Part shown: positions 45,211 to 53,220 of the stretch, in pieces | Position numbering within the stretch: the first letter of the stretch is position 1 | How the letters are laid out: each line of letters opens with the position of its first letter | DNA from: Mariniflexile sp. TRM1-10 | Lineage (GTDB): Bacteria > Bacteroidota > Bacteroidia > Flavobacteriales > Flavobacteriaceae | Assembly: GCF_003425985.1 (NCBI RefSeq) | Contig: NZ_CP022985.1 | Coordinates: 1,525,501 to 1,589,500 of the forward strand | Direction of reading: 5' to 3' | Length of the DNA: 64,000 nt | Notes under the pieces: generated by a model | What the model was told of the DNA's origin: nothing | The model's database searches: none | What the model saw: only the letters and a program-made list of their open reading frames with translations | Program-made: the position numbers and the translations under genes

Positions 45211-45758
45211 TAAGCTAGATCAATATTAATTATTTTAATATCATTAATTATTTCATTGTCAGGAATAACCGACGAATACTTGCTTTGAGCACGAGCTATT
45301 GCATAATTTTTTTTCCAGCAATTCCATTTATGAGATAAATCAACCAAAGTACCTGCGTCTGCAACAATTAAACGCGGCTCTTTTTGTTTTAAAATATGAA
45401 TAGAGTTTTTTACCTCAACTAACAAATCTTCATCAATATTTGGTAATAATCTATTAGAGTCAAATTTTATTTTAAAATTACTTATCTCAAAATTAATTAA
45501 ATCATTATTATTCCTAACATAGGCATAGGTTGTGGTTTCTACAGGGCCATAAGGCATTGCAAAAAACTCATAATTATCTAATAAAATAGTGTTTTTTTCG
45601 CTGTTTATTGCTGAAACAAAGAACTGTAATTTAATTAATTTTAAAATACTGAAATCATTTTCTTCATTAAATTGAGCATCCGCAATACCATGATATTCTT
45701 TGTACCATTCTTTGAGCTCAAACACGATATGTTTGAAAATATCTATTTGTATATCCAT
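45210..45758 (-). CDS. Panacea (DUF4065, SocA-like) domain protein, candidate antitoxin
   Basis: 182 aa. The family pattern is visible: KLIKLQFFVSAINSEK (where relatives have LKLLYFADR), FFAMPYGPVETTTYAYV (the conserved PYGPV), and LVDLSHKWNCWKKNY (the LSH..W block). Panacea domains serve as antitoxins or chaperone-like regulators next to very diverse toxins in the PanAT and SocAB systems. This one precedes and overlaps the 656-aa membrane protein by one base (TAATG). No clear TAnnTTTG box was found upstream. Confidence 0.75.
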   Translation of the reverse strand: MDIQIDIFKHIVFELKEWYKEYHGIADAQFNEENDFSILKLIKLQFFVSAINSEKNTILLDNYEFFAMPYGPVETTTYAYVRNNNDLINFEISNFKIKFDSNRLLPNIDEDLLVEVKNSIHILKQKEPRLIVADAGTLVDLSHKWNCWKKNYAIARAQSKYSSVIPDNEIINDIKIINIDLA

Positions 45759-45839
45759 ATGAGATTTAATGAAATTTCTTCTGTAATTTATGAAATAATT
45801 CTTAGATTTTAAATCTTTTAATAAAAAATTAATAATAAT

Positions 45840-47945
45840 CTAACTTATCTGCAATCCATTAGGCACACTAGCATCGTCAGGATTCACAAACACCAATTTG
45901 CCTTCTGCGGTTTCGGTCATTAAAATCATGCCTTGACTTTCAACACCTCGCAATTCTCTTGGAGCTAGGTTTACTAAAACTGTTACTTTTTTTCCAACGA
46001 CTTCTTCAGGTGCAAAACTTTCGGCAATACCAGAAACAATGGTACGTACATCAATTCCTGTATCCACTTTTAAAACCAATAGCTTTTTTGCTTTTGGCAT
46101 TTTTTCAGCTTCTAAAATAGTGCCCACACGCATATCTAATTTTGTAAAATCGTCGAAAGTGATTTCTTCTTTTTGTGGTTGCGGAACCTGTGCTGAGCTT
46201 GTCGAAGCATTGGCTTTTTTACTGGATTCTAATTTATCCAGTTGAAATTGAATGGTTTCATCTTCAATTTTTGAGAATAACAATTCGGCTTCACCTATTT
46301 TGTGTCCAACGGGAAGCAATACTTCTTTAATTGAAACATCGCTCCATTGAGATGCTTCGACAAGCTCAGCATGACTAGCGTTTCCATTATTTTGGTTCGA
46401 TTTAAAATTAAGAATTTTCTTCAATTTATCAGAAGTAAACGGCAAAAAGGGTTCGCTTAACGTTGCTAAAGCAGATGCTATTTGTAATGCCACATACATA
46501 ATGGTTTGTGTACGTGCCTCATCTACTTTTATAACTTTCCAAGGTTCTTCATCAGCTAGATATTTGTTACCAAGTCGTGCCAAATTCATAAGTTCTGTTT
46601 GCGCTTCTCTAAAACGGTAGCGTTCAATAGAACTCGAAATCACGTCTGGATATGCTTTTACTGCAGCTAATGTTTCTTCATCTACCTGCGATAATTCATT
46701 AGGAACAGGCACGATGCCGTTGTAATATTTATTTGTTAACACCACCACACGGTTGATGAAGTTTCCAAAAACAGCTACCAATTCGTTATTATTTCGTGCT
46801 TGAAAATCTTTCCAAGTAAAATCATTATCCTTTGTTTCGGGTGCGTTGGCAGTTAAGGCATAACGCAAAACATCCTGTTGCCCAGGAAATTCTATAAGAT
46901 ATTCAGGTAACCAAACGGCCCAATTTTTTGAGGTCGACAATTTATTGCCTTCTAAATTTAAAAACTCGTTAGCTGGCACATTTTCTGGTAGAATATAACT
47001 GCCTTCAGCCTTTAACATCGCAGGGAAAATAATACAGTGAAATACGATATTGTCCTTTCCTATAAAGTGTACCAATTTGGTATCATCACTTTTCCAATAA
47101 GGTTCCCAATCTTTTCCTTCACGTTGTGCCCATTCCTTAGTTGATGAAATATAGCCAATAGGTGCATCAAACCATACATACAGCACCTTACCTTCACCAC
47201 CTTTAACAGGTACCGGAATACCCCAATCTAAATCACGGGTTACCGCACGAGGGCGCAAACCATCATCAATCCACGATTTAACCTGTCCGTATACATTCGG
47301 TTTCCAATCCTTTTTGTGACCTTCTAAAATCCATTCACGTAAAAACGCTTCATGCTTATCTAAAGGTAAAAACCAGTGTTTGGTTTCTTTTAAGGTGGGC
47401 ACATTGCCTGTTAATGCCGATTTAGGGTTAATTAAATCGGTAGCATTTAAACTCGTTCCGCATTTTTCGCATTGGTCACCATAAGCTTCCTCATTACCAC
47501 ACTTTGGGCACGTCCCTGTTACAAATCTATCAGCTAAAAACTGGTTGGCTTTTTCATCGTACAATTGCTCGGTGGATTCTTCAATAAACGCTCCTTTATC
47601 GTACAAGGTTTTAAAAAATTCTGAAGCTGTTTCATGATGGATTTTAGCCGATGTACGCGAATAATTATCAAACGAAATACCGAACTCTTCAAATGATTGT
47701 TTTATAATGGCATGGTATTTATCAACCACATCTTGCGGTGACACGCCTTCATTTTTGGCTTTAATGGTAATAGGTACGCCATGTTCGTCGCTTCCGCCAA
47801 TAAAAACCACATCGTTTCCTGTTAAGCGTAAATAGCGTGCATAAATATCGGCTGGCACATACACCCCTGCTAAATGCCCAATGTGTATGGGACCGTTGGT
47901 GTAAGGTAATGCAGAGGTAATAGTGTATCGTTTTGGTTTGTTCAT
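45840..47945 (-). CDS. metG: Methionine--tRNA ligase, with two repeat-derived peptide insertions
   Basis: 701 aa from the ATG at 47945. The frame is open to 48005, but the extra 20 residues are encoded by intergenic repeat sequence. The catalytic HIGH motif is in [14 protein letters not shown], the zinc knuckle is [18 protein letters not shown], and KLSTSKN replaces KMSKS. An anticodon-binding helical domain and a C-terminal EMAP/Trbp111 tRNA-binding domain ([20 protein letters not shown]) follow. In the linker between the last two domains, residues ~522-533 ([11 protein letters not shown]) and ~578-587 ([10 protein letters not shown]) are translations of REP-like CTTCGACAAGCTCAG sequence in opposite orientations, present in frame. 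The core domains look intact. Confidence 0.96.
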   Translation of the reverse strand: MNKPKRYTITSALPYTNGPIHIGHLAGVYVPADIYARYLRLTGNDVVFIGGSDEHGVPITIKAKNEGVSPQDVVDKYHAIIKQSFEEFGISFDNYSRTSAKIHHETASEFFKTLYDKGAFIEESTEQLYDEKANQFLADRFVTGTCPKCGNEEAYGDQCEKCGTSLNATDLINPKSALTGNVPTLKETKHWFLPLDKHEAFLREWILEGHKKDWKPNVYGQVKSWIDDGLRPRAVTRDLDWGIPVPVKGGEGKVLYVWFDAPIGYISSTKEWAQREGKDWEPYWKSDDTKLVHFIGKDNIVFHCIIFPAMLKAEGSYILPENVPANEFLNLEGNKLSTSKNWAVWLPEYLIEFPGQQDVLRYALTANAPETKDNDFTWKDFQARNNNELVAVFGNFINRVVVLTNKYYNGIVPVPNELSQVDEETLAAVKAYPDVISSSIERYRFREAQTELMNLARLGNKYLADEEPWKVIKVDEARTQTIMYVALQIASALATLSEPFLPFTSDKLKKILNFKSNQNNGNASHAELVEASQWSDVSIKEVLLPVGHKIGEAELLFSKIEDETIQFQLDKLESSKKANASTSSAQVPQPQKEEITFDDFTKLDMRVGTILEAEKMPKAKKLLVLKVDTGIDVRTIVSGIAESFAPEEVVGKKVTVLVNLAPRELRGVESQGMILMTETAEGKLVFVNPDDASVPNGLQIS

Positions 47946-48075
47946 CATTTTAAAACTAATGTCAGGTCGAGCGCAGTCGAGACCAAATTTAAAAACCTCT
48001 CGCAAGCTGCGCTTTTATCTTCAAATAAAATATATTTTCATTTTTGATAATGCTCAAGGGCACAAAAGTATTTTA
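47946..48075. repeat. Solo fragment of MITE family A interior
   Basis: The stretch CGCAAGCTGCGCTTTTATCTTC, AAATATATTTTCATTTTTGATAATGCTCAA matches the right interior of the MITE copy at 5343-5545 without either terminal repeat. A GTCGAGCGCAGTCGAGAC REP-like sequence lies beside it at 47963-47982. Confidence 0.65.
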
Positions 48076-48146
48076 GAATACTTTATTTAAAGCCGCAAAA
48101 GTACACAATTTGACTGCTATTTAGAAAAAAAATGTACATTTACATT

Positions 48147-49163
48147 ATGTCTAGAATCACATTAATTACAATCCTACTTTGTGCTGTTTTTTTATTTGGA
48201 AATACAAGTATTACGGCACAAAACACAAACTTAAACAAAACGACTACTTTAATGCGTCCACCTTATTTAAAAACAGGCGATACCATTGCCATTGTTGCAC
48301 CATCGGGCATTTTAAAAAACCGAACTGCCGAAATTGAAAAAGCCAAAAACCTACTTAAAAGTTGGGGCTTATTTGTAGAAGTTGGAAAAAACGTGTTTAA
48401 CCAAAACAACCATTTTGCAGGAACTGACGGGGAGCGTTGTGAAGATTTACAAAAAGCGATGGACGATCCGAAAATCAGTGCCATTTGGTGCGCTCGTGGG
48501 GGCTACGGCACAGTACGGATTTTAGATAAATTGAACTATGCTGAATTTAAGAAACACCCAAAATGGATTATTGGGTATTCCGATATTACCGCACTTCATA
48601 ATCAACTCCATAATGAAGGTTTTGAAAGTTTACACGCCCTGATGTGTACTAGTTTACAAGACGACGCCAACACCATTAAAGAAACCATTTCAACTTTTAA
48701 AGAGGCGCTTTTTGGCAACGCCTTAGCTTATACTTTGGAAGGTTCCAAGTATAATAAAACAGGCACAACTACTGGGCAGCTAGTTGGTGGAAATTTAAGT
48801 ATTTTATATAGCATGTTGGGGTCTAAAACGAGTATCGATACGTCTGGTAAAATTTTATTTATTGAAGAAATTGGCGAATACCATTACCATTTAGATCGTA
48901 TGTTACAAGGTTTAAAACGTGCGGGTTATTTTGAAAATTGCAAAGGCGTTTTAGTCGGCGACATTACTAAAGTCAGAAAGAATACAACGCTTTGGGGAAG
49001 CACTACAGAACAACTTATTTTAGACGCTTTGGCAGAATACAATTTCCCGATTACCTTTAATATGCCTGCAGGACACGAAAAAGATAATCGGGCTTTGATT
49101 TTTGGGAGAACGGTTCGGTTAACAGTAAGCAGCGAACAGTCTACAGTTATTTTTGACAATTAA
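48147..49163 (+). CDS. LD-carboxypeptidase (S66 family)
   Basis: 338 aa from the ATG at 48147. A signal peptide (LITILLCAVFLFGNTSITAQ) precedes the S66 domain: LKTGDTIAIVAPSGIL, AIWCARGGYGTVRILD, IGYSDITALHNQL (nucleophile Ser region), GGNLSILYSMLGS, ILFIEEIGEYHYHLDRML (Glu) and NMPAGHEKDNRALIFG (His). It trims tetrapeptides in peptidoglycan recycling, here on the periplasmic side. An ATG 15 bases upstream is open, but TACATTTA there may belong to the promoter. A partial copy of its 3' end lies at 53117-53218. Confidence 0.93.
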   Translation: MSRITLITILLCAVFLFGNTSITAQNTNLNKTTTLMRPPYLKTGDTIAIVAPSGILKNRTAEIEKAKNLLKSWGLFVEVGKNVFNQNNHFAGTDGERCEDLQKAMDDPKISAIWCARGGYGTVRILDKLNYAEFKKHPKWIIGYSDITALHNQLHNEGFESLHALMCTSLQDDANTIKETISTFKEALFGNALAYTLEGSKYNKTGTTTGQLVGGNLSILYSMLGSKTSIDTSGKILFIEEIGEYHYHLDRMLQGLKRAGYFENCKGVLVGDITKVRKNTTLWGSTTEQLILDALAEYNFPITFNMPAGHEKDNRALIFGRTVRLTVSSEQSTVIFDN

Positions 49164-49168
49164 TAATA

Positions 49169-49801
49169 CTAACAAGGGTCGATAAAAGTCCATTGTAAAA
49201 CGACTTCAAATAAAATAGCATCCGAGATAATATCGTCCTTTAAACCATTGAGCCAACTTTTAGATTCGTAATTAATGTCCCAACGGGTTCTATCAATAAT
49301 AAAATTTGTTTTCATTATTTCCTTGTTTTCAAGAACCTCGAGTTTTGCTTTAAAATGGATGGGTTTGGTTATGTTTTTTATAGTCAACCTCGCTTTTACA
49401 TCAATATAATTATCGTCTCTGTAGAAGACATTAGTTATATTTAAACTTGCCTCAGCATAGGTGTCAACAGCAAAAAAATCGTCACTTTTTAAATGGTTTA
49501 CCAACATCTCATTATATTTCCCATCGGTATTTTTAATGGATTTCATATTAATTACAAAATCCCCTCCAAGCAGTTTTCCATCCTTTTTAAGCACCTTCCC
49601 ACTTTTAAAATTAACGGTTCCATAATGTTTATTGACTTTAAATAGATTAGATCCTTCCCATTTTATGATGCTCTTATCTGCTTCTATTTCCACCCTATCT
49701 GGTGTTGTACCATAATGAGCAATATTAAGTACCGTAATTTGGCTGTTTAATGTTCCATTAAAACAGCTCATTGTCATAACTATTAAGATAACTTTTTTCA
49801 T
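49169..49801 (-). CDS. YceI family periplasmic protein
   Basis: 210 aa. Signal peptide (VILIVMTMSCFNGTLNSQ), then an elongated lipocalin-type barrel: DKSIIKWEGSNLFKVNKHYG, VNFKSGKVLKKDGKLLGGDF, MLVNHLKSDDFFAVDTYAEA, RLTIKNITKPIHFKAKLEV and IDRTRWDINYESKSW. The W.G......G.......F and LTI(K)..TKP patterns are diagnostic. It binds amphiphilic isoprenoid-like ligands in known members. It is divergent from the membrane-bound regulator at 50251. Confidence 0.92.
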   Translation of the reverse strand: MKKVILIVMTMSCFNGTLNSQITVLNIAHYGTTPDRVEIEADKSIIKWEGSNLFKVNKHYGTVNFKSGKVLKKDGKLLGGDFVINMKSIKNTDGKYNEMLVNHLKSDDFFAVDTYAEASLNITNVFYRDDNYIDVKARLTIKNITKPIHFKAKLEVLENKEIMKTNFIIDRTRWDINYESKSWLNGLKDDIISDAILFEVVLQWTFIDPC

Positions 49802-50083
49802 ATGTAGATATTTATTGTTTTTTAAAGGTCATATAGACACGAGCGATAGCGAACTGGCGAAGCAATCGCTTTAATCTTCATCGGTGTTTATCTCACAAAT
49901 TTTATTTTTATTAGTGTTCGATGATTATCAATTGTGTTTCCAAATCATGGTGATTTCATGATTTTATATTTTTCATAAAACTAAAAACGAAAGCGCTTTG
50001 GATTTGTGAAAAAATTGTAAAAGAAGTGTAAATAGGATGTAAATGTTGCATATTTTAACGTAATTCACTACTTTTTAAATTTA

Positions 50084-50244
50084 GAACTCGTTTAAACTTT
50101 TCATAATTGGCTAAAAAATTGTCCTTTTACACTCGCTTTTTGTCTTTTCTTCCTTCCGTAGCCCTGCTATGCAATTCAAAAAAGCCTTCAACCGAGTGCA
50201 AAATGACTGATTTTCGCTTCAATCAAAAAAGTTTAAACGAGTTC
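50084..50244. repeat. Family D inverted-repeat element, copy 5
   Basis: 161 bp. Perfect 18-bp arms GAACTCGTTTAAACTTTT and complement; TAATTGGCTAAAAAAT after the left arm; TTCCGTAGCCCTGCTATGCA in the centre; CGCTTCAATC before the right arm. It ends 6 bp before the ATG of the membrane-bound regulator, so the element forms its 5' leader. Confidence 0.82.
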
Positions 50245-50250
50245 TTAGTT

Positions 50251-51117
50251 ATGAAAATAAAATCAACATATATTTCCCTATTTATTTTAACTATTGCTGC
50301 AACACTTTTTCTAAGCTTTCAAAACCCTAGCACCGAAGCTCACTTTTCAGAAATTGTTAAAGTAGCATTACGTGATGCTGGAAACAAACTTTTAATAGCC
50401 AATAGCGATTCTACTTCATTAATTCTGCCTATAGAAAAGATTGATTCCAATAAGTATCGAATAACTTTTGAAAGCCAATTATCAATCATTCCAGACAGTT
50501 TAGTTGCCATAGTAAATACTAGCTTAAAAGCAGCAAACCTGCCTAGGCATTATATTGTAGAGGTTATACGTTGTAAAACCAACGTAGTGTCCTATAGTTT
50601 TCAAATTAAGGGTAAAAAGGAACAGAATATTATACCATGTATTGGGAGAAACTTGCCTACAGATTGTTATACCATAAATATATTGTTTACGGGAAACTCC
50701 TCATTTTTTACTACAAATAAAAATTATATATTAACAGGTATCTTTATATTATTTTTTTCTCTTTTTGGATTTTTATACGGTAAACGGTATACCAAAAATA
50801 GCCGTATTGATAAAAACTTCCCGTATACTCAAATTGGTCATTATAAATTTTACGAAAGCCAAAACAAACTTATTAAAGACACTCTTGAAATTAAACTATC
50901 CACAAAGGAATGTGAGCTTATTAAGTTTTTTAGCAAGCATCAAAACGAAATTATAAAACGTGATGTTCTATTAAAAGAAATTTGGGAAGACAATGGTGTA
51001 TTTGTTGGGCGTAGTTTAGATACTTTTATTTCTAAATTAAGAAAAAAGTTTAAAGACGATGCTTCTATAAACATTGTCAACATTCATGGTGTTGGTTACA
51101 AATTAGAAGTACATTAA
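50251..51117 (+). CDS. Membrane-anchored winged-helix transcriptional regulator (ToxR-like architecture)
   Basis: 288 aa. An N-terminal helix (YISLFILTIAATLFLSFQ) is followed by a predicted periplasmic region of about 130 residues containing three Cys (EVIRCKT, NIIPCIGRNLPTDCYT), a second helix (YILTGIFILFFSLFGFLYG) and a cytosolic OmpR/PhoB-type winged helix (~190-288: LSTKECELIKFFSKHQNEII, VLLKEIWEDN, SLDTFISKLRKKFKDD, IHGVGYKLEV). It is a one-component sensor that would bind DNA from the membrane. The frame is open to 50107, but that part is repeat element D5, so ATG 50251 is the start. Targets are unknown; the divergent yceI is a candidate. Confidence 0.85.
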   Translation: MKIKSTYISLFILTIAATLFLSFQNPSTEAHFSEIVKVALRDAGNKLLIANSDSTSLILPIEKIDSNKYRITFESQLSIIPDSLVAIVNTSLKAANLPRHYIVEVIRCKTNVVSYSFQIKGKKEQNIIPCIGRNLPTDCYTINILFTGNSSFFTTNKNYILTGIFILFFSLFGFLYGKRYTKNSRIDKNFPYTQIGHYKFYESQNKLIKDTLEIKLSTKECELIKFFSKHQNEIIKRDVLLKEIWEDNGVFVGRSLDTFISKLRKKFKDDASINIVNIHGVGYKLEVH

Positions 51118-51123
51118 AATAGC

Positions 51124-51282
51124 TAGACTCCATTAAAACATATGCCATTGGTTTTCCAAATTCTGTAAGTCACCCAAAAAAGGCCATCTAGCTTCAATTT
51201 TTGGATATAAAGCGTATAATTTACTAAAAGCTTTTTCGCGTTGGCCTTCTTTAAATAGTTCTAAGATTTTTTTATCGTTCAT
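51124..51282 (-). pseudogene. Short fragment resembling the N-terminus of an ECF sigma factor
   Basis: A 52-codon minus-strand frame. The first ~30 residues, MNDKKILELFKEGQREKAFS and KLYALYPKIEA, look like region 2 of a flavobacterial sigma factor. The remainder (RWPFWVTYRIWK) does not, and a frameshift in a run of five T would give a different short end. No region 4 is present. It is probably a remnant; a real small protein cannot be excluded. Confidence 0.4.
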
Positions 51283-51393
51283 AAAACTTGTTTATTACTT
51301 AATGGTCAATATGCAAAAAGGTCTCCTAAATAGTTGAGCTAAATTTAAAACAATTATTATTCCATTGATTTACCTCCTTAATATTCTCAAACT

Positions 51394-51963
51394 CTAACTT
51401 CGTTTTGACTTTAAAAAAGGAATTGATAAGGGATATTTACAAGTGCCAGAACCTAGTGCTGAATAAATATTAATAATGCTCATTACTATTCCATATAAAA
51501 AAACTGCTGCTGTACCAAAAAAATTAAACCCAGGAAATGGGAAAAAGGCTAATAAAGACAATACAAACAACAATGAAATTGTGGAATGAAAATTAATCAC
51601 GGCTCTGCCATGCTCGTCGTATATTTTGTTGTCTTCTGCTTTATGAATCCAAACAAATAACGGAAACAATACATTCGCAAACGGAATAATTAAACCAAAA
51701 AAAGGCAACCCATGAAGTAAAAGCATCCATTTTCTTTGAATGGTTTCCTCTTTTGGGTTTTCTATGACAATAAGATCATCAACATTTATGTCTAATCCAA
51801 CAGCCAATAATTTAACTGTTTGTAAATGTGGTTGCACTTCTCCTTTTTCTATACGCTGAATGGTGCGTACACCAACAGATGTTTTTTCAGATAAATCTTC
51901 TTGGGTATATCCTTTTAACTTTCTTTGGTATATTAGATTTTCACTAATGGATTGATTTTTCAT
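51394..51963 (-). CDS. XRE-type HTH protein with DUF4870 membrane domain
   Basis: 189 aa. The HTH_3 domain occupies residues 5-60 (NLIYQRKLKGYTQEDLSEKT, VGVRTIQRIEKGEVQPHLQT). After a short linker there is a DUF4870-like module with hydrophobic segments (LLLHGLPFFGLIIPFANVLF, AVINFHSTISLLFVLSLLAF, FGTAAVFLYGIVMSIINIY). It is a membrane-tethered repressor-like protein; its signal and targets are unknown. It precedes the CPBP gene on the same strand. Confidence 0.85.
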   Translation of the reverse strand: MKNQSISENLIYQRKLKGYTQEDLSEKTSVGVRTIQRIEKGEVQPHLQTVKLLAVGLDINVDDLIVIENPKEETIQRKWMLLLHGLPFFGLIIPFANVLFPLFVWIHKAEDNKIYDEHGRAVINFHSTISLLFVLSLLAFFPFPGFNFFGTAAVFLYGIVMSIINIYSALGSGTCKYPLSIPFLKSKRS

Positions 51964-52159
51964 CTATACTATTTTAATCTAAAAATATTACTTTATTGGG
52001 AATGGTTTTTAATTTCTATTTGATAAATTCCATTCTCTTTTCAGAAACAAACTGTTTTACGAATATTAACACAAATAATGAAATTAGCCATAATTCAATT
52101 AAGGAAAACCAAAACGAAATTTAATAGGACGCATTTTAAGAACCTACACAGCATACGTT

Positions 52160-52981
52160 TTATAGCATTTTGTTAGCACCAGCCTCTATTTGTTTTTCCT
52201 CTTTTACAAATATTACCAACGCAAAAGCAACCACGGCAACTTCGTATATTAAAGTAATAATAAACCCATTTATAGGAGTAGCAAATTTTACTTGAAACAT
52301 CCCATTATTTGTTCCGTCAAACCCTAAAGTATGCAATAGAAGATTTGCCGTTATGTGAAGTGTGGCTGCTGTCCAAATGGATTTTGTATAGTAAATCACG
52401 GAAATAAAAAGCAATGACATTGTAAAAGTCGTCAAAACCATACTCAATCCTTCAACGGTCAGCCCAATTCCTTGTAAATGAAAAAGTCCAAACAATAAGG
52501 ATACAAAAAGGACACCTCCCATTTTTCCAAATAACTTTATAGAAGCTATCAATAGAAAGCCTCTGAATAATAGCTCTTCAAGGGTGTTGCCCAAAGTATA
52601 CGAGATTATGTCTGTCGCCAGATCGATCTTTGAATCTGGATTCTTTATTATTTCAAAGGGATAAACCAGATAAATAATAGTCCACATTGTTATAATTAAT
52701 AAGCACCCTAATGCAATACCACCCACATAGTATTTAATAAGTGTGGATTTAAATTTCAGGATATTAAAAATCAATAGATTTTTCTTGCTAAACTTATAAT
52801 TCAAATAATAAGAGAGCGCCAGACCAACCATTAATATTACCGAACGCATTAAAAATGGAAACAGATTGTTTCCCGGAAAAATACTCTGTCCAATAACATT
52901 TATTGCCCAGATGATTACTCCAAAGAATAAGAACAAAGTGAAGTCAAAAATTAAAGTTCTGTGAGATGATTTAGTTTTCAT
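52160..52981 (-). CDS. CPBP family intramembrane glutamic endopeptidase
   Basis: 273 aa with about eight hydrophobic segments. The CPBP/Abi motifs are seen: EELLFRGFLLIAS (motif 1, EExxxR), FVSLLFGLFHLQGIG (motif 2, FxxxH) and AATLHITANLLLH (motif 3, HxxxN/H). Members process prenylated proteins or bacteriocin-type peptides, and some give immunity. The substrate is unknown. Confidence 0.88.
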   Translation of the reverse strand: MKTKSSHRTLIFDFTLFLFFGVIIWAINVIGQSIFPGNNLFPFLMRSVILMVGLALSYYLNYKFSKKNLLIFNILKFKSTLIKYYVGGIALGCLLIITMWTIIYLVYPFEIIKNPDSKIDLATDIISYTLGNTLEELLFRGFLLIASIKLFGKMGGVLFVSLLFGLFHLQGIGLTVEGLSMVLTTFTMSLLFISVIYYTKSIWTAATLHITANLLLHTLGFDGTNNGMFQVKFATPINGFIITLIYEVAVVAFALVIFVKEEKQIEAGANKML

Positions 52982-53116
52982 CTAATTTAGGGATGTTTTA
53001 AGTTTCAGTAGCACAAAGCTAAATGAAGCCACTGGTTTTTAGCCCGCCATTTGAATGTCAGGTAAATGACATTTACAAGATTTTAGGGCGTTACAAGTAA
53101 ACTTTACAGACGAAAT

Positions 53117-53218
53117 ATGCCAGCAGGACACGAAAAAGATAATCGAACTTTGATTTTGGGGAGAATGGTTGAAATAACGGTTGAAAAGGAAAAATCGACA
53201 ATCGTTTTTCAAAAATAA
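53117..53218 (+). pseudogene. 3' fragment of an LD-carboxypeptidase gene
   Basis: A 33-codon frame begins MPAGHEKDNRTLILGRMVEI and ends KSTIVFQK. It matches the last ~35 residues of the intact gene at 48147 (NMPAGHEKDNRALIFGRTVR to STVIFDN), at about 60% identity. The promoter and catalytic core are missing. It ends 3 bp before the convergent DUF4403 gene. Confidence 0.8.
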
Positions 53219-53220
53219 TA

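Noticed and set aside
47946..48005. 20-residue N-terminal extension of MetG
   Set aside because: It is encoded by repeat-derived intergenic sequence. MetG proteins start at MNKPKRY or its equivalent.
50107..50250. Upstream extension of the membrane-bound regulator
   Set aside because: The extension is the translation of family D copy 5; the ATG at 50251 directly precedes the first membrane helix.
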